Assembly (NCBI GenBank): GCA_001769385.1
Contig: MEPB01000005.1
Location: 1-63,984, forward strand
DNA: 63,984 nt
Reading direction: 5' to 3'
From: Bacteroidetes bacterium RIFCSPLOWO2_12_FULL_35_15
GTDB taxonomy: Bacteria; Bacteroidota; Bacteroidia; 2-12-FULL-35-15
Positions 51,389 to 63,500 of the stretch are shown here, in pieces. The position numbers and the translations under genes were made by a program. The number at the start of each line of letters is the position of its first letter. The stretch's first letter is position 1. The notes under the pieces are model-generated. The model searched no databases, had not been told where the DNA came from, and saw nothing but the letters and a program-made list of their open reading frames with translations.

Positions 51389-51709
51389 TTATTTTTGATC
51401 TGCACCAATTAATGTTGAAGAATCCATTGATACAGCACTTTTTTCAAGCTTCAATTTATGTCCGCCCTCTACTTCGATCAGAAAAGTTGTTTCCTGAACT
51501 TCTGAAATTTTTCCATGAATCCCACCAATGGTAACAATTTTATCACCTTTTTTAATATTTTCACGAAACTTTTTTTGATCTTTTGCTTTTTTCATCTGAG
51601 GACGGATCATGAAAAAATAAAATACTACGATAATTAAGATTAACGGAATAAATTGACCTAATGCATTTCCTCCACCGGCTGCGCCTGTCATTAATAAAGT
51701 GTTCATCAT
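51389..51709 (-). CDS. yajC: Preprotein translocase subunit YajC
   Basis: 106 residues. One TM helix (about 20-38, F-I-P-L-I-L-I-I-V-V-F-Y-F-F-M-I-R-P-Q) and a small cytoplasmic domain with G-D-K-I-V-T-I-G-G-I-H-G-K-I. Accessory to SecDF. Family length normal. Confidence 0.95.
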   Translation of the reverse strand: MMNTLLMTGAAGGGNALGQFIPLILIIVVFYFFMIRPQMKKAKDQKKFRENIKKGDKIVTIGGIHGKISEVQETTFLIEVEGGHKLKLEKSAVSMDSSTLIGADQK

Positions 51710-51807
51710 TTTTAAAATTTAATTGTTAAATTGTTTTATTATTAATTATCTATTGTAAACTATATTTTTTCTTCTCAAATTATGGAATTTCCAAATCAGC
51801 AAATTGC

Positions 51808-52290
51808 TTATTCTTCTTCCGGGACAATAATAGTAGCACTAATCGTCAAAATTTTTGTGCTGGGATTACAATTTGTAACCAAAGTTACTGTTTTTTGCAC
51901 CAATCCTGATTTCCCTTCACTGTTAAAAAGGATATCAATTTTTGATTCCTGTCCTGCTTTAATTGGTTCTTTCGGATAGGATGGAACGGTACATCCACAA
52001 CTTCCTTGAGCGGAAGAAATTACCAGATCAGATCCTCCTGTATTTTTAAAAACAAAAGAATACGTAACCTTTTCGCCCTGAGTGATCGTTCCAAAATCAT
52101 GTAATGCCTCATTAAAAACCATCAAAGGTGCTGATCCCGGTGTTGCAGGCTCCCCGGATGCTGTTGATGGCACATTAATTACATCTGTTGAAATAGAAGT
52201 TGCTGCATCCTTCTTCTCTTCCTGCTGACAAGCTGTTATTGTACCAAAAAATACAATCATCAATAATTTTGAAATCAAACGTGTTCTCAT
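51808..52290 (-). CDS. DUF1573 lipoprotein
   Basis: 160 residues. Lipobox T-I-T-A-C (Cys21). The DUF1573 domain has H-D-F-G-T-I-x-x-G-E-K-V-T-Y-S-F-V-F-K-N-T-G and the S-C-G-C-T-V-P motif. Common in Bacteroidota next to yajC and nusB. Function unknown. Confidence 0.92.
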   Translation of the reverse strand: MRTRLISKLLMIVFFGTITACQQEEKKDAATSISTDVINVPSTASGEPATPGSAPLMVFNEALHDFGTITQGEKVTYSFVFKNTGGSDLVISSAQGSCGCTVPSYPKEPIKAGQESKIDILFNSEGKSGLVQKTVTLVTNCNPSTKILTISATIIVPEEE

Positions 52291-52342
52291 GTGTTTTCTT
52301 TGAATTCCGATTTTTTTAATACTCTCAAACCAAACAAATCCA

Positions 52343-53290
52343 CTACTCCATCAATCCCCTGCCCATTTTATTAAGCATATTTCCTGATTTAAAATCCACC
52401 AACAGCTTATCTAAGATCCCATTAATAAATATTTTACTTTTGGGTGTACTGTACATTTTCGAAATCTCAATAAATTCATTCAATGTAACTTTTACCGGAA
52501 TATTTGAAAAATGAAGGATTTCAGTAATAGCCATTTTCATTAATAACACATCCATCATGGCAATTCGTTCCACTTCCCAGTTTTGTGTTTTGTCGCCAAT
52601 TAGTTTTTCTGTTTCATCAGTTTTTAAAATGGTTTGACGAAACAGATCCTTAATAAATTGTTCATCCTCTTCTTCATCTTTGTATAAAGGTAATAATTGA
52701 AAATCAGGATTTGAACTTTCTTTAAATGATTCTATCGTTTTAACGATCATTGGGTTTACAATGTAAATATCATCCCCCCAGTGTAAATTCCGTTCTTCGT
52801 AAATATGATTGATCAATTCATAATCAGCAATGTATTCTTTGAAGATATCGGCAATAAAATCGCGATCTGTTTTGTATGAATTATCAGAAACATTCATGTA
52901 TTTACCAAACTCATCGCTTGCTTTGATGATATTGTAAACCTTTTTTACGAATTCAAATTCGTTGTTCCAATTAATTTTCCTGTTATTCATTTCGCGTTGC
53001 AAATGAATGTTTTCAGCTAACTGAGCAATAAATTTATTTTCAATAAATTTTAAATTAGGATCCAGATCGTCTTTGGTCGGTAACCGTTTGTTTTTTGCAT
53101 CCTCCATTAAAATGGAAGCCACATGACGCAATTCGATAAGAAAAGCCAATTGATATATATATAAGTCGTAGATCTTATCTATCCCTTTAAATAATTCTCG
53201 TTCCGCTTTTGCCAGATCTTGTGAATCAGATTGAAAAAATCCGTATAGCGCCTGCATTACCTTTATTCTAATAAATCTCCTGTTTAACAT
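52343..53290 (-). CDS. nusB: Transcription antitermination factor NusB (long Bacteroidota form)
   Basis: 315 residues, against about 140 in Proteobacteria. R-R-x-I-R-I-K-V-M-Q-A-L-Y at the start and the C-terminal helical NusB core (M-D-V-L-L-M-K-M-A-I-T-E-I-L ... N-E-F-I-E-I-S-K) match. The long middle insert is normal for the phylum. Acts on rRNA transcription with NusE/NusG. Confidence 0.93.
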   Translation of the reverse strand: MLNRRFIRIKVMQALYGFFQSDSQDLAKAERELFKGIDKIYDLYIYQLAFLIELRHVASILMEDAKNKRLPTKDDLDPNLKFIENKFIAQLAENIHLQREMNNRKINWNNEFEFVKKVYNIIKASDEFGKYMNVSDNSYKTDRDFIADIFKEYIADYELINHIYEERNLHWGDDIYIVNPMIVKTIESFKESSNPDFQLLPLYKDEEEDEQFIKDLFRQTILKTDETEKLIGDKTQNWEVERIAMMDVLLMKMAITEILHFSNIPVKVTLNEFIEISKMYSTPKSKIFINGILDKLLVDFKSGNMLNKMGRGLME

Positions 53291-53420
53291 TTCTACGAAT
53301 TACGAATTTTTACTTATCTACGAATTTTACTTATCTACGAATTCGAATTTTTGCGAATGTACGAATTACGAATCTTTACGTATCTACGAATTACGAATTA
53401 CGAATTTTTACGAATGTACA
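53291..53420. repeat. TACGAATT-rich low-complexity repeat upstream of nusB
   Basis: About ten copies of CTACGAATTACGAAT-like words run through the region between leucine dehydrogenase and nusB. It is related to the TACGAA part of the array at 14044-14554. Confidence 0.65.
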
Positions 53421-53498
53421 AATAAAGAAAAATTTAATAATAACCAAACTTTCCAAGCAACACCGATTCGTATATTCGTAAAAATCCGTATTCGTTGA

Positions 53499-54605
53499 TT
53501 AAAAACTAACCTTGATCTTTCCAATATCAGCAATACGCTTTTCAGCAATGCGATTAGCAGCCATGTATGTTGGAATATTTTGCTCTTTTGAGATCTTAAA
53601 GATATTTAAGGTTGTATCATAAATTTTTTCGGCATGTGACAATGCACGTTCACGATTATAACCTTCTAATTCATAATATACATTAATAATACCACCTGCA
53701 TTCACAACAAAATCGGGAGCATATATTATTCCTTTTTCAATCACCATCTTTCCATGTACATTTTCATCCGCCAGTTGGTTGTTTGCTGCACCACAGATGA
53801 TGGAACATTTCAAACGGTTTAATGAATCTGTATTTACAGTTGCACCTAATGCACATGGAGCATAAATATCCATATCCATATCGTATAATGTATTACCATC
53901 TGTAATTACGGTAGCGCCGGTTTCTTTAGCAACTGAATTTACACGTTCTGTATTGATATCAAAAATGGATACTTTGGCTCCATCTTTCACCAGGTGTTTT
54001 ACGAGGCTCTCACCAACATGGCCAATCCCCTGAACAACAACTTTTTTTCCGGCAAGACTATCGCTTCCCCATTTTTCTTTTGCTGAAGCTTTCATGGAGA
54101 TATAAACACCATAAGCTGTAACAGGTGAAGGATCACCACTTCCGCCCATACTTTCCGGCAATCCGGCTACAAAATCGGTTTCCATTTTTATATACTCCAT
54201 ATCTTTTGTGCCTACTCCAACATCTTCAGCAGTAATGTATTTTCCGGAAAGACTATTGATAAACTTCCCGAATCTGCGCATCAAGGCTTCATTTTTCTGA
54301 GTTTTTGAATCTCCGATAATTACTGCTTTGCCGCCACCTAAATTCAAACCGGCAACAGCGGATTTGTATGACATTCCTCTTGAAAGACGCAAAGCGTCAG
54401 TAAGAGCTTCCATCTCATTGTTATATGCCCACATTCTTGTTCCACCTAAACTTGGTCCAAGCACTGTATTATGAATTGCAATAATTGCTTTTAATCCTGT
54501 TTCATTGTCATTGCAAAAAACCACTTGTTCGTGATTATTCAACGCCATTTGTGCTATTACAGGGTTTTCTGCCAATGGTGATTTTTTAATATCTAGAACT
54601 TCCAT
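53499..54605 (-). CDS. Leucine/valine-type amino-acid dehydrogenase
   Basis: 368 residues. The catalytic Lys is in A-G-L-N-L-G-G-G-K-A-V-I, the S-G-D-P-S-P-V-T-A-Y-G-V segment follows, and the NAD Rossmann motif is G-I-G-H-V-G-E-S-L. The length fits the Leu/Val/Phe branch rather than hexameric glutamate dehydrogenase. Reversible oxidative deamination of branched-chain amino acids; exact specificity uncertain. Confidence 0.88.
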   Translation of the reverse strand: MEVLDIKKSPLAENPVIAQMALNNHEQVVFCNDNETGLKAIIAIHNTVLGPSLGGTRMWAYNNEMEALTDALRLSRGMSYKSAVAGLNLGGGKAVIIGDSKTQKNEALMRRFGKFINSLSGKYITAEDVGVGTKDMEYIKMETDFVAGLPESMGGSGDPSPVTAYGVYISMKASAKEKWGSDSLAGKKVVVQGIGHVGESLVKHLVKDGAKVSIFDINTERVNSVAKETGATVITDGNTLYDMDMDIYAPCALGATVNTDSLNRLKCSIICGAANNQLADENVHGKMVIEKGIIYAPDFVVNAGGIINVYYELEGYNRERALSHAEKIYDTTLNIFKISKEQNIPTYMAANRIAEKRIADIGKIKVSF

Positions 54606-54896
54606 ACTTTTTGTTTTAACAATTTGTACACTATTTTCTTTATTTATTTAAGTACTTTTAACGCGCTAAAAATAGCACCTGTATTTTAATTGCCGGCAAA
54701 ATTATATTTATTTTCCGAGTGCACAAAATTGGTTGATAAGTAAATTGATAAAACGGGGATAAATAGGTGAAAAAAAAATTGAGAAATTATGTAAATTGGG
54801 AGGAAACAGGTTAAAAATTATACAGAAAGAAGGTTTGATTAAATGTTTTCGAATTCAACCTAATTAACCTAATCAACCAATTGACTTAAACAAAAA

Positions 54897-56657
54897 ATGA
54901 GATCACTAAAACACATAAATAAATATTTTTTCAAATATAAGTGGAGACTTCTATTGGGATTTGTTTTTGTTGGGATTTCAAATTATTATGCAATAGATAG
55001 CTTTACCTATGCACGTAAAGCCATTGATTATATTAAAAACAATATCAATATTACTGACAATGCCACAATAATGCACGAATTGGTGATTTATGGAGGTATC
55101 ATTTTAGGATTGGCAGTATTAAGCGGAGTGTTTTTATTTCTTACCCGACAAAGCATCATCGTTATGTCACGGTTAATTGAATATGATCTCAAAAATGAAA
55201 TATACGGGCATTATCAAAAACTGGATATTTCTTTTTACAGACGTAACAATACAGGTGATCTGATGAATCGTATCAGCGAAGATGTTAGCAAAGTACGTAT
55301 GTATATCGGACCCGCGGTAATGTATATTTTAAATACTTCTTTCCGTTTTGCATTAGTAATCACAGCCATGTTAAGAGTTGATGTAACCCTTACACTCTAT
55401 GTTTTGATCCCATTACCAATTTTAGCGGTTGCTATTTATTTTGTCAGTAATACCATTAATAAAAAAGGAACAAAAATCCAGGAACAGCTTTCCGGTATTA
55501 CCACCATGGCTCAGGAAGCTTTTTCAGGGATCAGGGTATTAAAAGCGTATGGACGTGAAGATCATTCTGCTTCCGAATTTGAAAAACAAAGTTCCGAATA
55601 CCGAAAACGTACAATGGGCTTGGTAAAAGTAGAATCCTTGTTTCAACCTTTTATTATTTTCCTAATAGGATTAAGTAATATTTTCATCATTTATATTGGG
55701 GGGAAATTGGCTATTGAACATAAAATCAGTTACGGAAATATAGTTGAATTTATACTTTATGTAAATGCCCTGTCATGGCCAATAGCTTCTTTAGGCTGGG
55801 TTACATCACTGATCCAGCGCGCTGCGGCATCTCAAACAAGGATTAATGAATTTTTGCAGACACAACCTGAAATCTATAATCCGATAAACAGCCCCTCAAA
55901 ACTGGAAGGTGCCATAGAATTTAAAGAGGTATGTTTCTCCTATTCCGATTCAAAAATAAAAGCATTAAATAATATTTCTTTCCAGCTAAAAAAAGGAGAT
56001 ACTCTTGCTATTATTGGACGAACAGGCTCAGGAAAATCAACCATCGCAAATCTTCTTTGTCGTTTATACGATGTTAGTTCCGGGGAGATCCTGCTGGATG
56101 AAAAGAATATAAAAAATGTAAATTTATTTGATCTCAGAAGTCAAATTGGATATGTCCCTCAGGAAGTTTTTTTGTTTTCCGATACCATTTCGCATAATAT
56201 TGGATTTGGCCTTGATAAAAACAAACAAAATAGTTCCGACATTGAAATAGCAGCAAGAAATGCGGCTATTTATTCGAATATCAAAGATTTTCCCGAAAAA
56301 TTTGAAACCATTGTTGGAGAGCGGGGAATAACGCTTTCGGGCGGACAAAAACAACGTATCTCCATTGCCCGTGCCATTTTAAAACAACCGCAGATCCTGA
56401 TTTTTGATGATTGCCTGTCAGCTGTTGATACAGAAACAGAAGAAGAAATTCTTAGCAATTTAAAAGAGGTTATGAAAAATAAAACATCCATCATTATCAG
56501 CCATCGTGTATCCTCCGTAAAGAACGCAAATAACATCATAGTACTTGATCATGGTCAAATTGTTGAACAGGGAAATCACCAGCAATTGATGGAGAAACAA
56601 AAAGTATATTTCGAACTTTTTAAAATGCAACAACTCGAAAAACAAGAACAGTCATAA
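54897..56657 (+). CDS. ABC exporter half-transporter with Asp at the catalytic Glu position
   Basis: 586 residues. Six TM helices to about residue 320, then an ATPase domain: Walker A G-R-T-G-S-G-K-S-T, Q-loop V-P-Q-E-V, signature L-S-G-G-Q-K-Q-R, H-loop S-H-R. Walker B is L-I-F-D-D-C-L-S-A-V-D: Asp505 stands where the catalytic Glu is expected after Asp504. That substitution, with L-S-A-V-D, is typical of the degenerate subunit of heterodimeric exporters (MdlA-like). No partner ABC gene adjoins it. Lipid or drug export is possible. Confidence 0.92.
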   Translation: MRSLKHINKYFFKYKWRLLLGFVFVGISNYYAIDSFTYARKAIDYIKNNINITDNATIMHELVIYGGIILGLAVLSGVFLFLTRQSIIVMSRLIEYDLKNEIYGHYQKLDISFYRRNNTGDLMNRISEDVSKVRMYIGPAVMYILNTSFRFALVITAMLRVDVTLTLYVLIPLPILAVAIYFVSNTINKKGTKIQEQLSGITTMAQEAFSGIRVLKAYGREDHSASEFEKQSSEYRKRTMGLVKVESLFQPFIIFLIGLSNIFIIYIGGKLAIEHKISYGNIVEFILYVNALSWPIASLGWVTSLIQRAAASQTRINEFLQTQPEIYNPINSPSKLEGAIEFKEVCFSYSDSKIKALNNISFQLKKGDTLAIIGRTGSGKSTIANLLCRLYDVSSGEILLDEKNIKNVNLFDLRSQIGYVPQEVFLFSDTISHNIGFGLDKNKQNSSDIEIAARNAAIYSNIKDFPEKFETIVGERGITLSGGQKQRISIARAILKQPQILIFDDCLSAVDTETEEEILSNLKEVMKNKTSIIISHRVSSVKNANNIIVLDHGQIVEQGNHQQLMEKQKVYFELFKMQQLEKQEQS

Positions 56658-56755
56658 AGGACAAGCTATAAAAAGTTATTAACAAGCCTTGTTTTTGATT
56701 TTTATTTTGTAAACATTTGCCAAGAACTGTAATAAAAACGATAAACAATATCATT

Positions 56756-57118
56756 ATGACGATGGAAGAAGGATTTGAAAAAAACGGAATGGATAGAGAA
56801 GAAATTTTCTCAAAAGCCGTTAGAGCAGGGAAAAGAACTTATTTCTTTGATGTAAAAAGTACAAAAGGAAATGATTACTATTTAACAATCACAGAGAGCA
56901 AAAAGCGTTTTGGTGATGATGGTAAATTCTTTTACGAAAAACACAAATTGTTTTTGTATAAAGAAGATTTCGAAAAATTTGCGGAAGGCTTTTCTGAAGC
57001 CATCGCTCATATAAAATCTATTTCGCCTATTGTTGAAGAAACAACTGAATATACTTCTGAGGCACCAAAATCTGAATCAGGCTTTTCTGATGTAAGTTTT
57101 GAAGATCTGGATAAATAA
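56756..57118 (+). CDS. DUF3276/PUR-like nucleic-acid-binding protein
   Basis: 120 residues from the ATG at 56756; a TTG at 56717 extends it by 13 residues but ATG-initiated forms are usual. G-K-R-T-Y-F-F-D-V-K-x-T-K-x-x-D-Y-Y-L-T-I-T-E-S-K-K is the PUR-alpha-like repeat of this Bacteroidota/Spirochaete family, thought to bind single-stranded nucleic acid. The tail is acidic and Ser-rich. Confidence 0.88.
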   Translation: MTMEEGFEKNGMDREEIFSKAVRAGKRTYFFDVKSTKGNDYYLTITESKKRFGDDGKFFYEKHKLFLYKEDFEKFAEGFSEAIAHIKSISPIVEETTEYTSEAPKSESGFSDVSFEDLDK

Positions 57119-57199
57119 GAAATATTCATCTTTCACTCTTTTTTTTATTTCGATACTATCGAGAACTCTTTTTAGTTTGCAAAAGTAAAAATATGTAAA

Positions 57200-57232
57200 G
57201 AAAAAAGCTCCGGATCTTTCGGAGTTTTTTTC
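57200..57232 (+). terminator. Intrinsic terminator after the DUF3276 gene
   Basis: AAAAAAGCTCCG - gatcttt - CGGAGTTTTTTT. It lies 82 bp past the stop. The remaining 360 bp to the next gene hold no ORF; a small GACTG-aaa-CAGTC hairpin lies at about 57552-57564 in the likely leader. Confidence 0.8.
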
Positions 57233-57592
57233 TTTACATACCATTATCTTTCTTGCCTAATTTTCAAAATAAGTAAGGGATTACAAAGTATTATTTACCT
57301 GTAAGGAGATACTCCTTATTGATAAAGGATCAAAGCAAAAAATTAGATTTATAAAAAAATGCAATATAAAATACCTTAGCATTTTGGGTAGTGAAAAAAA
57401 AATTGCCAACTATTCATTTATAGGTGCATGAAATATAGTTTTTTAAAAAAAATTTAAACTTTGATTAGGCTTTAATAGTAGTTAAAACTGAAAATAGCGG
57501 GCTGTTTTTATTTTTTTTGACAAAAAAATTATATATTTATTCGCTATTTCTGACTGAAACAGTCGGTAAAGGTAAAAAAACTCAATACTTTT

Positions 57593-60500
57593 ATGGGACT
57601 ACTCCTCCGTAAATATTATTTGTGGATATTGATTTTTTCTTTATACTGCATCCCAATTCAATTGTACGCACAAGGACAATGTCTTGGAGGTGGCTGTACC
57701 GGTGGATCTCAATACCCAAGTTCAACACAATCATCAAACACAAATTCGTGGACAACAGTATCTACCGTAAGCTGGGCGGGTGAATATGCAGTATATAATG
57801 TTACAAACGGATCAACTTATGAATGGTCGTTATTAGCTGCAGATGGAGGTTCGGCAAGTTATGACGCGCAACTAACTTTATTAAATAGCACCGGTTCCAC
57901 TATAATTTGTTTCAGCGATGACTATTCGGGTCTATTACCAAAAATTCAATGGACAGCAACTTTTACAGGTACGGTAAGAGTTTTATTGAATGCATACAGT
58001 GGTAGTGGATGCCAGACAAATACACTATCCACTACCATTGTTTGGCACTGTTCCAGTTGCGGTTCCGGCTCTGCCCCTGCAAATGATAATTGTTCCGGTG
58101 CGACAGTATTGACACCAGGAGCTTCCTGTACACCCACTGCCGGAAATGTAACCGGTGCAACACAATCTGTTTCCGCACTTACCTGTAGCGGATTTACCGG
58201 GGATGCAAATGATGATGTATGGTATAAATTTACTGCAACAGCCACTCTTCATGCAGTTACTGTTGTCGGCTCAGCAAGTTTTGACGCAGTTATTGATGTC
58301 CGTTCAGGTGCCTGCAATGGAGCAAACATTAATTGCGCTGATATTACAGGTTCAGGAGGTACGGAAGTAATAAATCTTACAGGATTAACTGTAAGTTCTG
58401 TTTATTATGTCAGAGTGTATGATTATGGTTCAGGGGCTCCTGCTACTTCCACTTTTACAATTTGTGTGACTACCCCTTCAAGTTGTTCCCCTTATTATTC
58501 TTCTGGAACAAGTTCAGGTGATTTTATTAATCGTGTTCAGCTTGGTACAATTGATAATACTCCTGCCGGTACAGGCAGTACAGGAGGTGCTTCTTACAAT
58601 GATTATTATTCAATAGTCAGCACCACATTACAGGCAGGTACAAATCAAAACCTGACCGTTACCGTTGGAACGTATGGCGGACAAACAGTTGCCGCCTGGA
58701 TCGATTATAATAATGATGGAGATTATTCGGATGCAGGAGAAAATTTAGGCGAAATTGCAAATATTGCAACAAGCGCTGCCGGGATTCTTAATTTTACCAT
58801 CCCTTCGGGAACCGCTGCTGGTGCAAAAAGGATGCGGATAAGAACTGCCTGGTCCACCACGACACTTGATCCTTGCGCTTCTTATGCTTATGGAGAAGCC
58901 GAAGATTATAAAATAAATATTACAGCTGCCTGTACTACTCCGGGAACCCCGGCAAGTTTGAGTACGAGTGCAATTGGAATAAATGGTGGAACACTAAATT
59001 GGAGTGCCGGAACTCCGGCCGGCTCGGCAACAGTTACCTATTATTGGGCGCTGGGTTCAGCAAGTAATGTAACGTATGAAGCAAACTATCTTCAAAGAGG
59101 CACTACAACATCCTTAAATTCAGGGGCACTTACAGGTTTAAATCCGGGTACAACCTATTACTGGACAGTGAAAGCGATCACGTCCTGCGATGGAACTATT
59201 TCTGCTTATGCTGCAGCAATTTCGTTTACAACATCGTGTACAACACCAAGTTCACCTACCGCACTTAATACAACTAATATTTCCACAACAAGCTCAACAT
59301 TAAACTGGTCAGCAAGTGCAGGTTCTCCAACCATCAGTTATAAATGGGCTGTATATACAAACAATACCGTTTCTTATGGTGGAAATCAAATTCAGCAAGG
59401 TATAACTACTTCTACTTCTGTAAATATTTTTGGATTAACACCTGGAACCACTTATTGGTGGACCGTAAGGGCTGTCACTTCGTGTAATGCAACAGAATCG
59501 GCTAATGCAGCAGCAATTAGTTTTGCAACCTCAACTATAACTATTACCCAATACTGGTTTGGGAATACAAATACTGATTGGAATACAGCCTCCAACTGGT
59601 CCACAACAGCACCCCCAACATTCACCGCAGGTTCAATTCCCGGGATAAATGATAATGTTCAGATACCTGCCGGAAGACCTAATTATCCATTAATTGGAGC
59701 TGGAGGATTCAGTATTAATAATTCTGTAAGAACAAATCTTTGTAAAACACTAACTATTAATGTCGGTGCATCTATGACCATTACTTCAACGCTTTCTGTT
59801 GATATTCAGGGTACTTTCGATTTGTCTGGAACATTTAATCATCAACCCGGCAGTAGTTCGAATATTTTTCAGGTAAATTCAGGAGGAGCAGTAACTGTAA
59901 AAAATGGTGCCTACTTAAATATTGGCAGCACCCTTATTTCCGGTGGTGTACCTGCAGGAACAATAAACGGAAGTAACGATTTACAAATTAGCGGGGGACA
60001 ACTTACTGTTGATCCCGGAGGAACCGTATATGTGCAGGATGCATTGAAAGTTTCAAGCGGAACATTTTATCAGAAAAATGGTATTGTTAGTGTTGCTTTA
60101 AATGGAGTTGGTGATGCATCAGATAAAGTATCTGTTTCCAGCGGTGCAACCTTTAAAATGCTTGACGGCACTTTCAGGGTTTCCGGAGATAATGATGGTA
60201 CTGTTTCTACCTGGGATGCGATATGGTTTGGAGCAGGTTCTACTATTGATATTCAAGGCGGTACGATAGAATTATCAAATGGAACCACGGCAAATGATTT
60301 TACCTTGTCATTTGCTCAGGCAACTTCATTAAATAATCTTATAATAAACAAAACCGGAAAATCAGTATTGCTGGATGGTTACAACGTAACAACAAACAGT
60401 GATATAACAATTTCTGCCGGAACTTTCAATGCCAATGGATTTAATATTACAGCCGCAGGTAATTGGGCAAACAGTGGAACATATACTGCGGGGACTGGAT

Positions 60501-63500
60501 CTGTTACCTTTACCGGGGCTTCGAAAACGATCAGTGGAAATAGTGCAACAGTTTTCAATACGGTAAATTTTAACAGTGCCGCAAATTACACACTCAACTC
60601 TGCTGCTGCTGTACCACAAGCAACATTCAACGGAACTTTTACATTGAACACGAATGCTTCTTTTGCCCTTGCTGCAGGGAATGTAATAAGTCTTGCAGGC
60701 GCTTCTGATGTTATAAACGGAACGCTTTCTGCTGTAAATGCTTATGATGGCACCAGGGACATCGGACTCAATAACGCTGCAGGTCAGCTATCAGGAACAG
60801 GCAGCGTCAATGCCGATCTGCAGGTAAGTTCAGGCGCAACAACACTGATGAATAATTTTACTCTTAATGGTGATTTTTTCATGAACACCGGAACTTTTAG
60901 TATGTCAACCCATACATTTACTGTTAATGGAAGCTGGACCAACAACGGAACATTTACCAGCGGGACAGGAACCGTTGTTCTTGGAGGAAGTACTAAAAAT
61001 ATTACAGGAACCTCAGCTGACGGAGCAACATCTCAATTCAATAATCTAACTATCCAAACCGGTGCTTCTTATACTTTTAATCCAACAGTTTCCAACTGGA
61101 ACATCTATGGTTCATTTAATAACGCAGGAACTGTGAATATTGCTGCCAATAAATACTTCGACATTTATTCAGCAACTGTTGATGGAGAATCCATTGTATT
61201 GGATGGAACTATTATCGCCTCTTCCGTTAATAACCTAACGAAAGACATTGATATTAACAATACAGTTTCGCTTTCCGGAACAGGTTCTACAACAGCCGAT
61301 ATTAGAATTTACGGAGGAACAACTACACTCGCTTCCGACTTCATACTTAATGGCGACTTTATTATTAGCAATTTAGGACCAGGTACTTTTACCATGACTA
61401 CACAAAACCTTACCATTGGAGGTTCCTGGCAGAATTTTAATACTTTTAATTCAGGTACAGGTACTGTTAAATTCACCGGTAGTGTTCCGGGCATTATAGA
61501 AGCAAACGGTAATTACAATGGTTCGAATAAAACAACAGCTGATTTTTATAATGTGATTGTTGATCGTAGTGCTGATACTCTTGCAATGAAAAATACTCCC
61601 ATGAAAATTTTGCACGATTTTACTTTAACAGGAGGAATATTTTCTACAGGATGGCATACACAATCAAACGGGAACGCAGGAAACAACAGGCGACTTACTG
61701 TTTTAGGTTTTGCAACCATTGGTGCAGGCAGTACTTTTTTTGTTGGATATCGGAAAGCCTGTTCTAATCCTGATGAAGGTCTGAGCAATGCATTTTGTGG
61801 TTGCTGTAATACAGACTCTTTAAATGTACCCGTTTTTAAAGGTGATTTTTATAATTATGGGAACGTAAGGACCAACCGCCCCATAATTAGCGCATACATG
61901 GATATAAAACTAGCCGGAGCGCGAATATCCGGAACAGGAGTAGCAAATGAATTTGGTGTGGATTTTCAGGTTGAAACAGCTTTGTCGGCTACACAAGTTG
62001 GACCGGTTGATATTCAAGGCGATCTTATCGTCCAGGACAATACAAGTTTTATCAATACCAACCCCAATAATGTACTTACCGTACGAGGCAATTTTTACAT
62101 GTATTATAATCTTACTCATAACGGAACAGTGAACTGTTACAGGGATTTTACAAGTGGCAGTACGACATTCTTCAACCCAAATACAGTTTCTATCAATAAT
62201 AGTATTTTTAATTTTTACCAAACAGGAGCCCTTCGCCATATTTTTCTGAAAGCCACTGCAGCCAATCCAATCTATAATTTTGGAGATATAAATGTTATTG
62301 CCGGTGCAGGGAATGTTCGTGAATTAAGGCAACGTATTTCTGTTTCAGGGAATTTAGTGATACAATCGGGCACATTGGATGCCATTAATTCGGGAACCAC
62401 CTCCAGTGGTGGTAGTATTAGTCCGGCTGTGGGTGTGAATAACGCATCAATTGTTCTTTCCGGCACTACTTCTGCCTGGACCAACAATGGAGCCTTTATT
62501 CCACATTCAGATACCGTTTCTTTTACCGGTAGCGGTGCACAAACAATGGGTGGTTCTACTGCAACAACATTTTATAATTTAACGATAAACAAAAGCAGCA
62601 GCTCTGAAGTAACTTTCGCCAATGCAGGAACGGTAACAAACCTGATGTCGTTATCCGGTGGATATATTGTTACCAATCCGGTTAAGCTTTTAATAATGGC
62701 TGATCAATCAAGTGTAACACCCGCTGGTGGGCAGTCTGGTAGTTTTGTAAGAGGTCCGGTTAAAAAAATTGGTCGTGAAGGAGTTGCCGGTAGTTATAGT
62801 TTTCTTTTCCCGATCGGAAAAAATTCGATCTGGGCAAGATTAAATTCGCTTCATTGGAGCGGCACAACTGCTACTACGGATGCATTTACCTGCGAATATT
62901 TTGATGCCGGTTATGGAAATTATGCAGTGAATGCCCCGTTAAATCATGTTAGTATAATCGAATATTGGGATCTTGCAAAAAATTCGGGAGATGCCACCTT
63001 GAATAAAAAAGTTCGACTTTATTCTGAAGATAAAACCAGAAGTGTAATTACGGCTTTTAACAATGTCGATTTAACGGTTGCTCATTGGAACGGTACAAAA
63101 TGGGATGATATTGATAACCCTACCAGCAATAATAACAGCGGCAATACTGCTCCTGCAGGTTGGATAACATCAAGTGCTAACAACTCCTTTAGTCCGTTTA
63201 CATTTGGTTCCCGCTCTTCTTTAAATCCTTTGCCAATTGAATTGCTTTCTTTTACTGCAAAACCAAATGGCAGTCAGGTTGATTTATTCTGGACCACTTC
63301 CAGTGAACTCAATAATGATTATTTTAACGTGGAACGAAGCATAGACGCAACTACTTTTGAATCCATCGCAACAGTACAAGGAGCAGGCAACAGCAACCAA
63401 ACACTAAATTATTCAGCCATCGACAATAATCCTAAAATGGGTTTATCTTATTATCGTCTTAAACAAGTGGATTATGATGGGAATTATACCTATTCTCAGA

